Shown here: positions 1-5,105 of the stretch, piece by piece
Position numbering within the stretch: the stretch's first letter is position 1
How the letters are laid out: each line of letters starts with the position of its first letter
NCBI GenBank assembly: GCA_023390675.1
Contig: JAEWCK010000387.1
Span: forward strand, 1-5,758
Length of the DNA stretch: 5,758 nt
Direction: 5' to 3'
Source: Pseudomonadota bacterium
Lineage (GTDB): Bacteria > Pseudomonadota > Alphaproteobacteria > Sphingomonadales > Sphingomonadaceae
Notes under the pieces: generated by a model
The model's database searches: none
What the model was told of the DNA's origin: nothing
Seen by the model: the letters and a program-made list of their open reading frames with translations, nothing else
Made by a program: the position numbers and the translations under genes

Positions 1-36
1 GTGTGGGTGTGGGTGTGGATGTGGGTGTGGGTGTGG
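1..36. repeat. Hexanucleotide tandem repeat, 6 copies of GTGTGG
   Basis: Six adjacent 6-bp units are present. Five read GTGTGG and the fourth reads ATGTGG. On the minus strand this is CCACAC, which codes Pro-Thr dipeptides (one Thr-Ser at the variant unit) in the linker of the secreted protein. Each unit adds exactly two codons, so changes in copy number keep the reading frame. The array may continue past the left edge. Confidence 0.9.
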
Positions 37-166
37 GCGCCGGCGCGCTCTGCGGCGGCGCGCCCTGGCCCGGGCTCGGCGTGCCGATCTGCGCGCACGC
101 CACGCCGGGCAGGAACGCCGTTCCCGCCAGCGCCGCCAGTCCGACCGCCTTCACCCCTTTACGCAA
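1..166 (-). CDS. Secreted protein, N-terminal part only (signal peptide plus Pro-Thr linker)
   Basis: The 55 visible codons run off the left edge. Residues 1-26 form a typical signal peptide: a basic start (RKGVK), a hydrophobic core (AVGLAALAGTAFL), then PGVACAQ with an ACA-Q type cleavage site. From about residue 28 the chain is rich in Gly, Pro, Gln and Ala, then becomes a near-perfect Pro-Thr repeat (residues 44-55), as in flexible linkers of exported or outer-membrane proteins. The start is TTG at 166-164. A GGGAG ribosome site lies 6 bases upstream (173-177), an in-frame TGA stop precedes it, and no in-frame ATG exists. GTG at codon 5 is the alternative, but it would sit directly against AAAGGG. 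The Cys at residue 24 is in a poor lipobox (GVAC), so a lipoprotein is less likely. The mature domain lies outside the window and its function cannot be told. It follows the MarR gene on the same strand after 110 bp. Confidence 0.7.
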   Translation of the reverse strand, partial: MRKGVKAVGLAALAGTAFLPGVACAQIGTPSPGQGAPPQSAPAPTPTPTSTPTPT

Positions 167-276
167 CGCTCGCTCCCATCCGGAGCCGCGTCTCCAGCCC
201 GGCCCTCACGCAAGCGTAACGATGCAGCGCGGCTTTGGGTCCGCGATCGGGAGAATCTCCAACGAACTCATGCGGA

Positions 277-723
277 TCAGCCTTGCTCCAGCGCCTCGAC
301 CGCGGCTTCGATCCGGTCGAGCATCGCGCGGAGCTGGCGGCGTTCCTCCATGCTGAATTCGGCGAAGACGCGGCGTTCGAGCTCGAGCGCCTTGGGCGCG
401 ATCTCCTCGTACAGCGCCCAGCCGCCGTGCGAGAGCGTCAGCAGATGCGATCGCTGGTCGCCCGGGTTGGTCTCGCGCACGATCAGCCCGCGCTCGACGA
501 GCGCGATCGCGGCGCGGCTCACCGTCACCTTGTCCATTCGGGTGCGTCCGCATAACGCCTGCTGGCTCATCGGCCCGCCCTCGGCGAGCACTGCGACCAG
601 CCGCCATTCGGGGATCTTGAGCCCGAACAGCGAGCGATAGGCGCTCGCCACCGCGTCCGAGACCGCGTTCGAGGCGATCGAGAGCCGGTAGGGCAGGAAA
701 TCGTCGAGCGTCAGTGCGGACAT
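277..723 (-). CDS. MarR-family winged-helix transcriptional regulator
   Basis: The product is 148 residues, the usual MarR length. Residues 9-35 form the N-terminal dimerisation helix. The winged helix-turn-helix spans about 38-97: helix EWRLVAVLAEGG, then MSQQALCGRT, recognition helix MDKVTVSRAAIALVERG, and a wing with the family hallmark D-x-R (DQRS, residues 89-92) and HLLTLS. Helices from 102 to 146 complete the dimer interface. ATG at 723 is chosen because GAGGA (731-735) lies 7 bases upstream; an in-frame TTG at 765 would add 14 residues without a ribosome site. The only Cys, C58, sits in the DNA-binding region. MarR proteins are dimeric repressors released by small phenolic or CoA-ester ligands, or by oxidation. 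Some sphingomonad members (FerC in SYK-6) control hydroxycinnamate use, so a link to the nearby coniferyl-type aldehyde dehydrogenase is possible but inferred. It has its own promoter, so it is probably not part of the dehydrogenase operon. Confidence 0.9.
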   Translation of the reverse strand: MSALTLDDFLPYRLSIASNAVSDAVASAYRSLFGLKIPEWRLVAVLAEGGPMSQQALCGRTRMDKVTVSRAAIALVERGLIVRETNPGDQRSHLLTLSHGGWALYEEIAPKALELERRVFAEFSMEERRQLRAMLDRIEAAVEALEQG

Positions 724-761
724 CGGTTTATCCTCGCCTGCGCTTTTGCACGGCGCAAGTG

Positions 762-771
762 ACAACGTTGT
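762..771. promoter_or_regulatory. Palindrome ACAACGTTGT in the marR leader
   Basis: This is a perfect 10-bp palindrome with a central CG. With its left flank it reads TGACAACGTTGTAC, near to a 14-bp LacI-type operator. Its centre lies 31 bp, close to three helical turns, from the centre of the 791-804 palindrome. It falls in the predicted untranslated leader of the marR mRNA, where a bound protein could block elongation. Which protein binds is unknown. Confidence 0.5.
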
Positions 772-774
772 ACG

Positions 775-791
775 ATTGCATTTTCTGCAAT
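775..791. promoter_or_regulatory. Inverted repeat ATTGCA-N5-TGCAAT at the predicted marR start site
   Basis: The 6-bp arms are perfect and are separated by TTTTC. The 17-bp length and A/T-rich arms resemble operators of MarR-family proteins. It covers the expected transcription start of the marR gene, about 783 on the minus strand, and touches the end of the -10 box. Autorepression by the downstream MarR protein is a natural inference, but the sequence does not prove it. Confidence 0.5.
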
Positions 792-818
792 GATACCGGT
801 ATCACTTCGCACTTGCAA
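790..818 (-). promoter_or_regulatory. Sigma-70 type promoter of the marR gene
   Basis: Read on the minus strand, -35 TTGCAA (818-813) is followed by a 17-bp spacer and -10 TATCAT (795-790), which matches five of the six consensus bases. Transcription would start near 783, leaving a leader of about 60 bases before the ATG at 723. The -10 box is half inside the palindrome at 791-804, so a protein bound there should exclude RNA polymerase. Confidence 0.65.
791..804. promoter_or_regulatory. Perfect 14-bp palindrome TGATACCGGTATCA (operator candidate)
   Basis: All 14 bases are symmetrical around a central CCGG. LacI-family operators typically have this length, a central CG and TG/CA ends. It overlaps the -10 element of the marR promoter. 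No LacI-family gene is visible here, so the cognate regulator would be encoded elsewhere. It could also control a plus-strand transcript starting nearby. Confidence 0.6.
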
Positions 819-910
819 CATAACTCGCTGCGTTGCACAAAGATGGGGCCTTTCAGGCATCCTCTCCTAAGACTTTCATGGGTCGTCCCTTCGGGGGCGG
901 CCCTTTTTTT
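806..910 (+). ncRNA. Candidate small RNA ending at the 880-910 terminator
   Basis: The case rests on the strong plus-strand terminator, which has no plus-strand protein gene before it. Upstream of it the RNA could form a small hairpin (GATG at 843-846 with CATC at 858-861, inner CCT/AGG around a TTC loop). That is followed by an unpaired CCTCTCCT stretch (861-868) resembling anti-Shine-Dalgarno seeds in alphaproteobacterial small RNAs, then the terminator stem. The 5' end is uncertain. The only -35/-10 pairs found are weak: TTGCAT 776-781 with TATCAC 800-805 (18-bp spacer), or TTGCAA 813-818 with CACAAA 836-841 (17-bp spacer). The listed start assumes the first pair. Confidence 0.3.
880..910 (+). 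terminator. Intrinsic terminator, active on the plus strand
   Basis: A 10-bp stem (880-889 with 894-903) closes on a TTCG tetraloop with a C-G closing pair, the very stable cUUCGg loop, and is followed by seven T (904-910), then ATTTT. Two stem pairs (883-900 and 886-897) are G-U in plus-strand RNA but become A-C mismatches in minus-strand RNA. The minus side also lacks a T run after the stem. The element is therefore built to stop plus-strand transcription, yet it lies just past the stop codon of the minus-strand 55-residue gene. Confidence 0.85.
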
Positions 911-1076
911 ATTTTCCGTCGGGCCGCTTGAGCAACCGCCAAAGCTTGCGCAGGCTAAGCCCCAGAGCAAACTCCAACAAGCCGTAGGCAATCAACAACG
1001 CGAGCAGTACGAGCATAACCATCCAGTGGACAGGTTCATGCGGACTGCCGAAACGCGAGAGGATCGCCTCAATCAT
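909..1076 (-). CDS. Small single-helix membrane protein, 55 residues
   Basis: The ORF starts at ATG 1076-1074, which overlaps the aldehyde dehydrogenase stop codon as ATGA, and ends at TAA 911-909. The N-terminal segment, about 16 residues, carries two acidic groups (E3, E14). Residues 17-40 (from VHWMVMLVLLALLIAYG onward) are one hydrophobic helix. The C-terminus is strongly basic (RKLWRLLKR, 43-51), which by the positive-inside rule would sit in the cytoplasm. There is no ribosome site of its own, so translation probably depends on ribosomes finishing the dehydrogenase. Third positions favour G and C less than in the neighbouring genes. I do not recognise a family. Roles such as membrane tethering of the dehydrogenase are speculation. 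The uninterrupted frame, the exact ATGA junction and the coherent membrane topology support a real gene. Confidence 0.65.
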   Translation of the reverse strand: MIEAILSRFGSPHEPVHWMVMLVLLALLIAYGLLEFALGLSLRKLWRLLKRPDGK

Positions 1077-2470
1077 TTGATCTGGCGCGCGACCGAAGCG
1101 CGAGTCTTCTTGCCATAAGGTGGCTTGAGCCCTGCCAATCCCGCCACGTCGATCCGCGTCTGGCTATAGACCGACCGCGCATGGCTGAAAGTGCGGAAGC
1201 CCGCCTCGCCATGATAGGCGCCCATCCCCGACGGGCCGATCCCGCCAAAGGGCAGATCCTCCTGGCTGATGTGAAAGATCACGTCGTTCAGCGTCACGCC
1301 GCCCGAGATCGTGCGATCGAGCACGTGGCGGCGCTCGGCGGCGTCGTTGCCGAAATAATAGAGCGCGAGCGGGCGATCGCGGCGGTTCACTTGCGCAATC
1401 GCGTCGTCGATTTGCGCGTAGCTGCGCACCGGCAGCACCGGGCCGAAAATCTCCTCCTGCATCACCAGCATGTCGTCGGTGGGGTTGCGGACGATGTGAA
1501 GCGGCAGCTTGCGCGCGTTCGAGGGCTCGCCCGCCCCCTCGACCGCGATCACCTCGGCGCCCTTGGCGCGCGCGTCGTCGATCCATTCGGTGAGGCGCCG
1601 GTAGTGCCGGTCGTTGATGATCGCCGTGTAGTCCGGGTTGGTCAGCGGCGCGGGATACATGCGCGCGGCCGCGTCGCGCAGCCCGGCGACGATCTCCGCT
1701 TCCTTCTCCTCTGGCACCAGCATGTAATCGGGAGCGAGGCAGATCTGCCCCGCGTTGAGCATCTTGCCCATCGCGACGCGCTCGGTGGCGCGCGCGATAT
1801 CGGCCGGGCGCCCCACGATCACCGGCGACTTGCCGCCGAGCTCGAGCGTGACGGGCGTGAGATTGTCGGCGGCGGCGTGGAGGATGTGGCGGCCGATGCC
1901 GGTGGCGCCGGTGAAGAGCAGGTGATCGAAGGGCAGGCTCGCGAACGCGTGGCCGACGTCCGCGCCGCCGCTGACAAAGACCAGTTCCTCGGGCTCGAAA
2001 TAGCGGCAGGCCAGCTCCTCGAACAGGGCGGCGACCGCCGGCGTGAACTCGCTGGTCTTGACCATCGCGCGATTGCCCGCGGCGAGCACTCCGGCAAGCG
2101 GGCTCATCACCAGCTGCACGGGGAAATTCCACGGCGCGATGATGCCGACCACGCCCTTGGGGTGGTATTCGATCCACGCGCGCCCGCCGAGCAGCCCGAG
2201 CGGAAACAGCGTGGGCTTGCGCTCCGGCTTCATCCAGCCGCGGACATGCTTGAGCGCGTGGCGGAGCGGCGAGACCGACGCGGCGATGTCGGTGATCATC
2301 GATTGATCGCGGCTGCGATGGCCGAAATCCTCGCTCAGCGCGTCGCAGAGGCGCGCGGCATTCTCCGAGACCATCGCGATCGCGCGCTCCAGCCGGTCGC
2401 GCCGCACGTCGAGCGAGACGGGAAGCTCAGCCATGAAGGCGCTTCGCTGGGCTTCGAGCAACTTGCGCAT
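1073..2470 (-). CDS. Aldehyde dehydrogenase, coniferyl aldehyde dehydrogenase type
   Basis: This 465-residue NAD(P)-dependent enzyme oxidises an aldehyde to its acid. Visible motifs include the oxyanion Asn in APWNFP (N115), coenzyme-binding Lys in VKTSE (K138), the nucleotide site FTGATGIGR (186-194), general-base Glu in TLELGGKSP (E210), nucleophile Cys in NAGQICLAPDY (C244), EEIFGP (339-344) and PFGG (407-410). All catalytic residues are present. The short N-terminus, AGQICLAPDY, and the C-terminal block with GMGAYHG and FRTFSHARSVY match the ALDH3-like group annotated as coniferyl aldehyde dehydrogenase (CalB), which makes ferulate from coniferyl aldehyde. The family call is firm; the substrate is uncertain, since medium-chain aldehydes are also possible. 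ATG at 2470 has GGAG 6 bases upstream, inside the last codons of the prepilin peptidase gene, and follows that gene's TAG with no gap. The 3' end overlaps the 55-residue membrane gene by 4 bp. Confidence 0.9.
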   Translation of the reverse strand: MRKLLEAQRSAFMAELPVSLDVRRDRLERAIAMVSENAARLCDALSEDFGHRSRDQSMITDIAASVSPLRHALKHVRGWMKPERKPTLFPLGLLGGRAWIEYHPKGVVGIIAPWNFPVQLVMSPLAGVLAAGNRAMVKTSEFTPAVAALFEELACRYFEPEELVFVSGGADVGHAFASLPFDHLLFTGATGIGRHILHAAADNLTPVTLELGGKSPVIVGRPADIARATERVAMGKMLNAGQICLAPDYMLVPEEKEAEIVAGLRDAAARMYPAPLTNPDYTAIINDRHYRRLTEWIDDARAKGAEVIAVEGAGEPSNARKLPLHIVRNPTDDMLVMQEEIFGPVLPVRSYAQIDDAIAQVNRRDRPLALYYFGNDAAERRHVLDRTISGGVTLNDVIFHISQEDLPFGGIGPSGMGAYHGEAGFRTFSHARSVYSQTRIDVAGLAGLKPPYGKKTRASVARQIK

Positions 2471-3280
2471 CTAGTTCTCCGCTGGCTGGGACATCTGTAC
2501 CACAGCCGTGACCGGACCGAAGACCGGCGGCGGATATAACCCCTGCCCGATCCACACTGCATATCCCGCCGCGGCGAGCATCAGGCCGAAGGGCAGCCGG
2601 TCCGTCCCGGTCAGCTTCTTGCCCCCGGCGAGCAGCCCGAGCACGCCCGCCAGCCCGATCAGGCAGGCCGCGAGCAGCACCATCGGCAGCGCGTACCAGC
2701 CTAGCCACAGCCCGATCGCGCCGAACATCCTGGGGTCGCCGCCACCCAGCCCCTGTCGTCCGCGCAATCGCCGATAGCCCCAGGAGACGAGCCACAGCAC
2801 GCCGAACCCGGCGACGCCGCCGACGAGCCGGTCAGGAATTGCCGGCGCGATGCCCGCCAGCCCGGCCGCCACGCCCGTCAGCGCCAGCGCGCCGGTAAGC
2901 AGATTGGGCAACCAGTAAGCGGCGATGTCGAGCGCAGCGAGCGCAAGCAGCAGCCAGCCGAATATCGCGCCGGCGATCCCAGGCGCGCCGGGCGCGACCA
3001 ACCCGGCGGACACCCCGATCGCGCAGCCGATCAGCTCGGTCAGCAAATGGCTCGGCCGGATCGCCGCGCCGCACCCGCGGCAGCGCCCGCGCTGGAGCAG
3101 GTAGCTCAGCACCGGGATCAACTCGCCCGCCGCGAGCCCCTTGCCGCACGAATCGCACGCGGAGCGTCCCTGCATCGCCGATCGCCCCTGCGGCCAGCGG
3201 ATCGCCAGCGTCGCGATGAAGCTGCCGAAGACGAGCCCCAGCACGCCGAGCAGCACCGGGAGCAGAAGGTCAATCGTCAT
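2471..3280 (-). CDS. Type IV prepilin peptidase (A24 family leader peptidase / N-methyltransferase)
   Basis: The 269-residue inner-membrane protein has about seven or eight hydrophobic helices. It would cleave the leader of prepilins or pseudopilins and N-methylate the new end. The N-terminal domain carries the zinc-binding pairs C42-x-x-C45 and C67-x-x-C70 with ELIPVLSYLLQRGRC between, as in full-length PilD/GspO enzymes. The two aspartates of the active site are D118 (ALDIAAYWLPN) and D182 (GLGGGDPRMFG, matching GxGDxK). RLPFG (228-231) is the late family motif. LPN replaces the more usual LPD after the first Asp, a non-catalytic change. The gene overlaps the preceding 86-residue membrane protein by 11 bp and lacks a clear ribosome site, suggesting coupled translation. 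No pilin, secretin or ATPase gene is nearby, so its substrates must be encoded elsewhere. Confidence 0.92.
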   Translation of the reverse strand: MTIDLLLPVLLGVLGLVFGSFIATLAIRWPQGRSAMQGRSACDSCGKGLAAGELIPVLSYLLQRGRCRGCGAAIRPSHLLTELIGCAIGVSAGLVAPGAPGIAGAIFGWLLLALAALDIAAYWLPNLLTGALALTGVAAGLAGIAPAIPDRLVGGVAGFGVLWLVSWGYRRLRGRQGLGGGDPRMFGAIGLWLGWYALPMVLLAACLIGLAGVLGLLAGGKKLTGTDRLPFGLMLAAAGYAVWIGQGLYPPPVFGPVTAVVQMSQPAEN

Positions 3281-3530
3281 GCCGCGGCGCGCGTTTGCGG
3301 ATGAGGTAGCGATAGACGCCGAAGCAATTGATCCCGAACAGCACGAGGTTCTGCGTCCAGAGCGGCTCGTCGCTGGAGAGCAAGGCGCCGGTGATCCAGG
3401 CGATCGAGGAGGTAACGAACAGCGCGAAGCCCCAGCCGGTCACGCGGCGGCCGAGATCGAGCGAGACCATGAAGCAGGCGACGATGCCGCTGATCGAGGC
3501 GTACCATTTGGCGATGTCGATCAGGTTCAT
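3270..3530 (-). CDS. Small three-helix membrane protein, 86 residues, unknown function
   Basis: Three hydrophobic segments are visible: about residues 8-25 (KWYASISGIVACFMVSLD), 31-51 (TGWGFALFVTSSIAWITGALL) and 58-77 (the segment with NLVLFGINCFGVYRYLI). A basic tail, RKRAPRH, follows and is probably cytoplasmic. Three helices with a conserved-looking Asn-Gly pattern in the third recall half-transporters such as SemiSWEET or PnuC-like units, but this is a resemblance in layout only and I do not assign a function. AAGGAAGAG lies before the ATG at 3530 (AGGA to ATG, 9 bases). It is the first gene of the minus-strand operon and its 3' end overlaps the prepilin peptidase start by 11 bp, so the two products are likely made together. 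Confidence 0.8.
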   Translation of the reverse strand: MNLIDIAKWYASISGIVACFMVSLDLGRRVTGWGFALFVTSSIAWITGALLSSDEPLWTQNLVLFGINCFGVYRYLIRKRAPRHDD

Positions 3531-3616
3531 GCGATCTCTTCCTTGGATGGCGGGCGCGGCTTTTGCAAATGGTCGCGCTGGTTACTAGATCGGCGCAAAC
3601 ACATGCAGGAGCCTTT
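3531..3616. promoter_or_regulatory. Divergent intergenic region between the operon and the thiolase gene
   Basis: These 86 bp must hold promoters for both directions unless transcription enters from further away. On the plus strand TTGCAA (3563-3568), inside the palindrome TTTGCAAA (3562-3569), could be a -35 box, with TAGATC (3586-3591, 17-bp spacer) as a poor -10. No convincing promoter is seen on the minus strand. Ribosome sites are clear on both sides: AGGAG at 3607-3611 for the thiolase, and AAGGAAGAG on the minus strand for the membrane protein. Confidence 0.35.
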
Positions 3617-4804
3617 ATGTCCGCCGACCCTGTCGTCATCGCATCCTATGCCCGCACGCCGATGGGGAGCTTCCAGGGCTGCCTGAGCGACGCGTCCGCC
3701 ACCGACCTGGGCGCCGCCGCGGTGGGCGCCGCGGTCGAGCGCGCGGGGCTCAAGGGCGATGCGATCGAGCGCATCTACATGGGCTGCGTGCTCCCCGCCG
3801 GCCTCGGCCAGGCGCCGGCGCGGCAGGCGGCGCTCAAGGCGGAGCTGCCGAACCATATCGAGGCGACGACGGTCAACAAGATGTGCGGGAGCGGCATGCA
3901 GGCGGCGATCATGGCCGCCGACGCGCTCGCCGCGGGATCGGTCGACCTGCTGATCGCCGGCGGCATGGAGAGCATGACCAACGCGCCCTATCTGTCGCTG
4001 CGCCATCGTAGCGGCGCGCGGATCGGGCACGACGTGCTCAAGGACCACATGTATCTCGACGGACTCGAGGACGCGTATGAGCCGGGCAGGCTGATGGGCA
4101 GCTTCGCCGAGGAGACCGCACGCGAATATCAGTTCACGCGCGAGGCGCAGGACAATTTCGCGATCGCCTCGCTCCAGCGCGCGCAAAAGGCGCAGCAATC
4201 GGGCGCGTTCGACCGCGAGATCGTCCCCGTTGAAGTCAAGGGCCGCAAGGGCGTCACCACGATCACTTTCGACGAGCAGCCCGCCCGGGGCGACCTCGCC
4301 AAAATCCCCACGCTCAAGCCCGCCTTCTCGAAGGACGGGACGATCACCGCGGCCAACGCCTCGTCGATCTCGGACGGTGCGGCGGCGCTGGTGATGACAC
4401 GCGCGAGCGTTGCCGAGAAGCTGGGCCTGACGCCCGTCGCCAGGGTCGTCAGCTACGCCGCGCATGCGCACGCGCCCGCGCGCTTCACCACCGCCCCGGT
4501 GTTCGCGATGCAGAAAGCGCTCGACAAGGCGGGGTGGAAGGTCGGCGATGTCGAACTCTTCGAAGTCAACGAAGCGTTCGCCGCGGTCGCGATGATCGCG
4601 ATGCACGATCTCGGCATCCCGCACGACGTGCTCAACGTCCACGGCGGCGCCTGCGCGCTCGGCCACCCGATCGGCGCGAGCGGCGCGCGCGTGCTTGCGA
4701 CATTGCTCTCGGCGCTTGAGACCAACGGCCAGAAGCGCGGCCTCGCCTCGCTCTGCATCGGCGGCGGCGAGGCGACCGCGATGGCGGTGGAATTGCTCGA
4801 CTAG
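3617..4804 (+). CDS. Acetyl-CoA C-acetyltransferase (thiolase II)
   Basis: This cytoplasmic enzyme reversibly condenses two acetyl-CoA to acetoacetyl-CoA, or cleaves acetoacetyl-CoA in degradation. The 395-residue length matches bacterial biosynthetic thiolases. The acylated Cys is C90 in NKMCGSGMQ. The other active-site groups are N318 (EVNEAF), H350 (GHPIGASGAR) and C380 (CIGGGEATAM), at nearly the same positions as in Zoogloea PhbA (C89, H348, C378). The segment ARFTTAPVFA (288-297) lacks the Met of the PhbA-type MGxGP loop. Together with EVNEAF it looks closer to the mitochondrial ACAT1 type, which also acts on 2-methylacetoacetyl-CoA from isoleucine; this substrate hint is inference. ATG at 3617 is chosen because AGGAG (3607-3611) lies 5 bases upstream; an in-frame ATG at 3563 would add 18 uncharacteristic residues. 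A 93-residue gene follows after 3 bp. Confidence 0.93.
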   Translation: MSADPVVIASYARTPMGSFQGCLSDASATDLGAAAVGAAVERAGLKGDAIERIYMGCVLPAGLGQAPARQAALKAELPNHIEATTVNKMCGSGMQAAIMAADALAAGSVDLLIAGGMESMTNAPYLSLRHRSGARIGHDVLKDHMYLDGLEDAYEPGRLMGSFAEETAREYQFTREAQDNFAIASLQRAQKAQQSGAFDREIVPVEVKGRKGVTTITFDEQPARGDLAKIPTLKPAFSKDGTITAANASSISDGAAALVMTRASVAEKLGLTPVARVVSYAAHAHAPARFTTAPVFAMQKALDKAGWKVGDVELFEVNEAFAAVAMIAMHDLGIPHDVLNVHGGACALGHPIGASGARVLATLLSALETNGQKRGLASLCIGGGEATAMAVELLD

Positions 4805-4807
4805 GCG

Positions 4808-5089
4808 ATGGTCTGGGATCTGCGAGGCGCGCTGCTCAAGAAGGCCGAGGTCGAATCGGCACGCCTCGACGATTTCGAGTTCCGCCTCCGCGCCCGCACG
4901 ATGCGGCTGCTCGCGGAGAAGCTCGGCCGCGATTCCACCGCGCTGGTCGCCCGCATCGCCGCCGAGAGCGACGAGGCGCTCCTAGCCGCCACACCCGAAC
5001 TCGTCGAACATTTCGACTCCTGCCGCGCTGAGGCCCGACGCCACCTGATCGGCGAGCTGGGCGATCCTACGCCGTACAAGCTTGCCTGA
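4808..5089 (+). CDS. Conserved-looking hypothetical protein, 93 residues
   Basis: The protein is soluble, highly charged and almost wholly helical in pattern. Alternating Leu/Ala and Arg/Glu/Asp dominate residues 8-80, with no membrane segment, signal peptide or metal motif. The end, GELGDPTPYKLA, is the only loop-like part. Helices around 17-40 and 66-83 could pack as a small bundle or mediate dimerisation. ATG at 4808 comes 3 bp after the thiolase stop, without a good ribosome site, so translation by termination-reinitiation is likely and a role tied to the thiolase or its pathway is suggested by position only. I do not recognise a family. Codon use matches the thiolase gene, which supports real coding. 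Confidence 0.7.
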   Translation: MVWDLRGALLKKAEVESARLDDFEFRLRARTMRLLAEKLGRDSTALVARIAAESDEALLAATPELVEHFDSCRAEARRHLIGELGDPTPYKLA

Positions 5090-5105
5090 CCGCCAGCCGG
5101 GTCAG
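5086..5105. other. Inverted repeat spanning both convergent stop codons
   Basis: CTGACC (5086-5091) and GGTCAG (5100-5105) are perfect 6-bp arms around an 8-base loop. The left arm contains the TGA of the 93-residue gene and the right arm the TGA of the opposing gene. There is no T run on either side, so it is at best a weak bidirectional 3' end structure. The two genes are only 12 bp apart and no better terminator fits. Confidence 0.4.

Noticed and set aside
180..202. Possible hairpin in the leader of the left-edge secreted protein gene
   Set aside because: The stem is only four to six pairs with a bulge of several bases and no T run, which is common by chance in GC-rich DNA.
250..260. GGAGA-A-TCTCC inverted repeat after the marR stop
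   Set aside because: A one-base centre cannot form an RNA hairpin loop with this full stem and no T run follows, so it is not supported as a terminator; it could only be a protein site, with nothing else to back it.
206..271. Possible 21-codon minus-strand ORF just after the marR stop
   Set aside because: There is no ribosome binding site and no hydrophobic or motif pattern, and the frame is the tail of a shadow ORF running through marR. It is too weak to call.
277..765. Longer MarR form starting at TTG 765
   Set aside because: The 14 extra residues lack family character and there is no ribosome site before the TTG, while ATG 723 has GAGGA at ideal spacing.
714..1118. Plus-strand ORF (134 codons) over the marR promoter and the 55-residue gene
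   Set aside because: The start overlaps the marR coding region, the frame crosses the intrinsic terminator at 880-910, and the composition shows no domain. The terminator would stop its own message.
1181..2539. Long plus-strand ORF (452 codons) across the aldehyde dehydrogenase
   Set aside because: It is antisense to a gene with complete catalytic motifs. The translation is rich in Arg, His and Ala without domain motifs, as expected from the opposite strand of GC-rich coding DNA.
3563..3616. Thiolase start at ATG 3563
   Set aside because: It adds 18 residues unlike any thiolase N-terminus, whereas AGGAG directly precedes ATG 3617 and the protein from there begins as the family does.
3527..4666. 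Minus-strand ORF (379 codons) across the thiolase
   Set aside because: It mirrors the thiolase reading frame, has a low-complexity Arg/Gly/Asp composition and no recognisable domain, while the thiolase has all its active-site residues.
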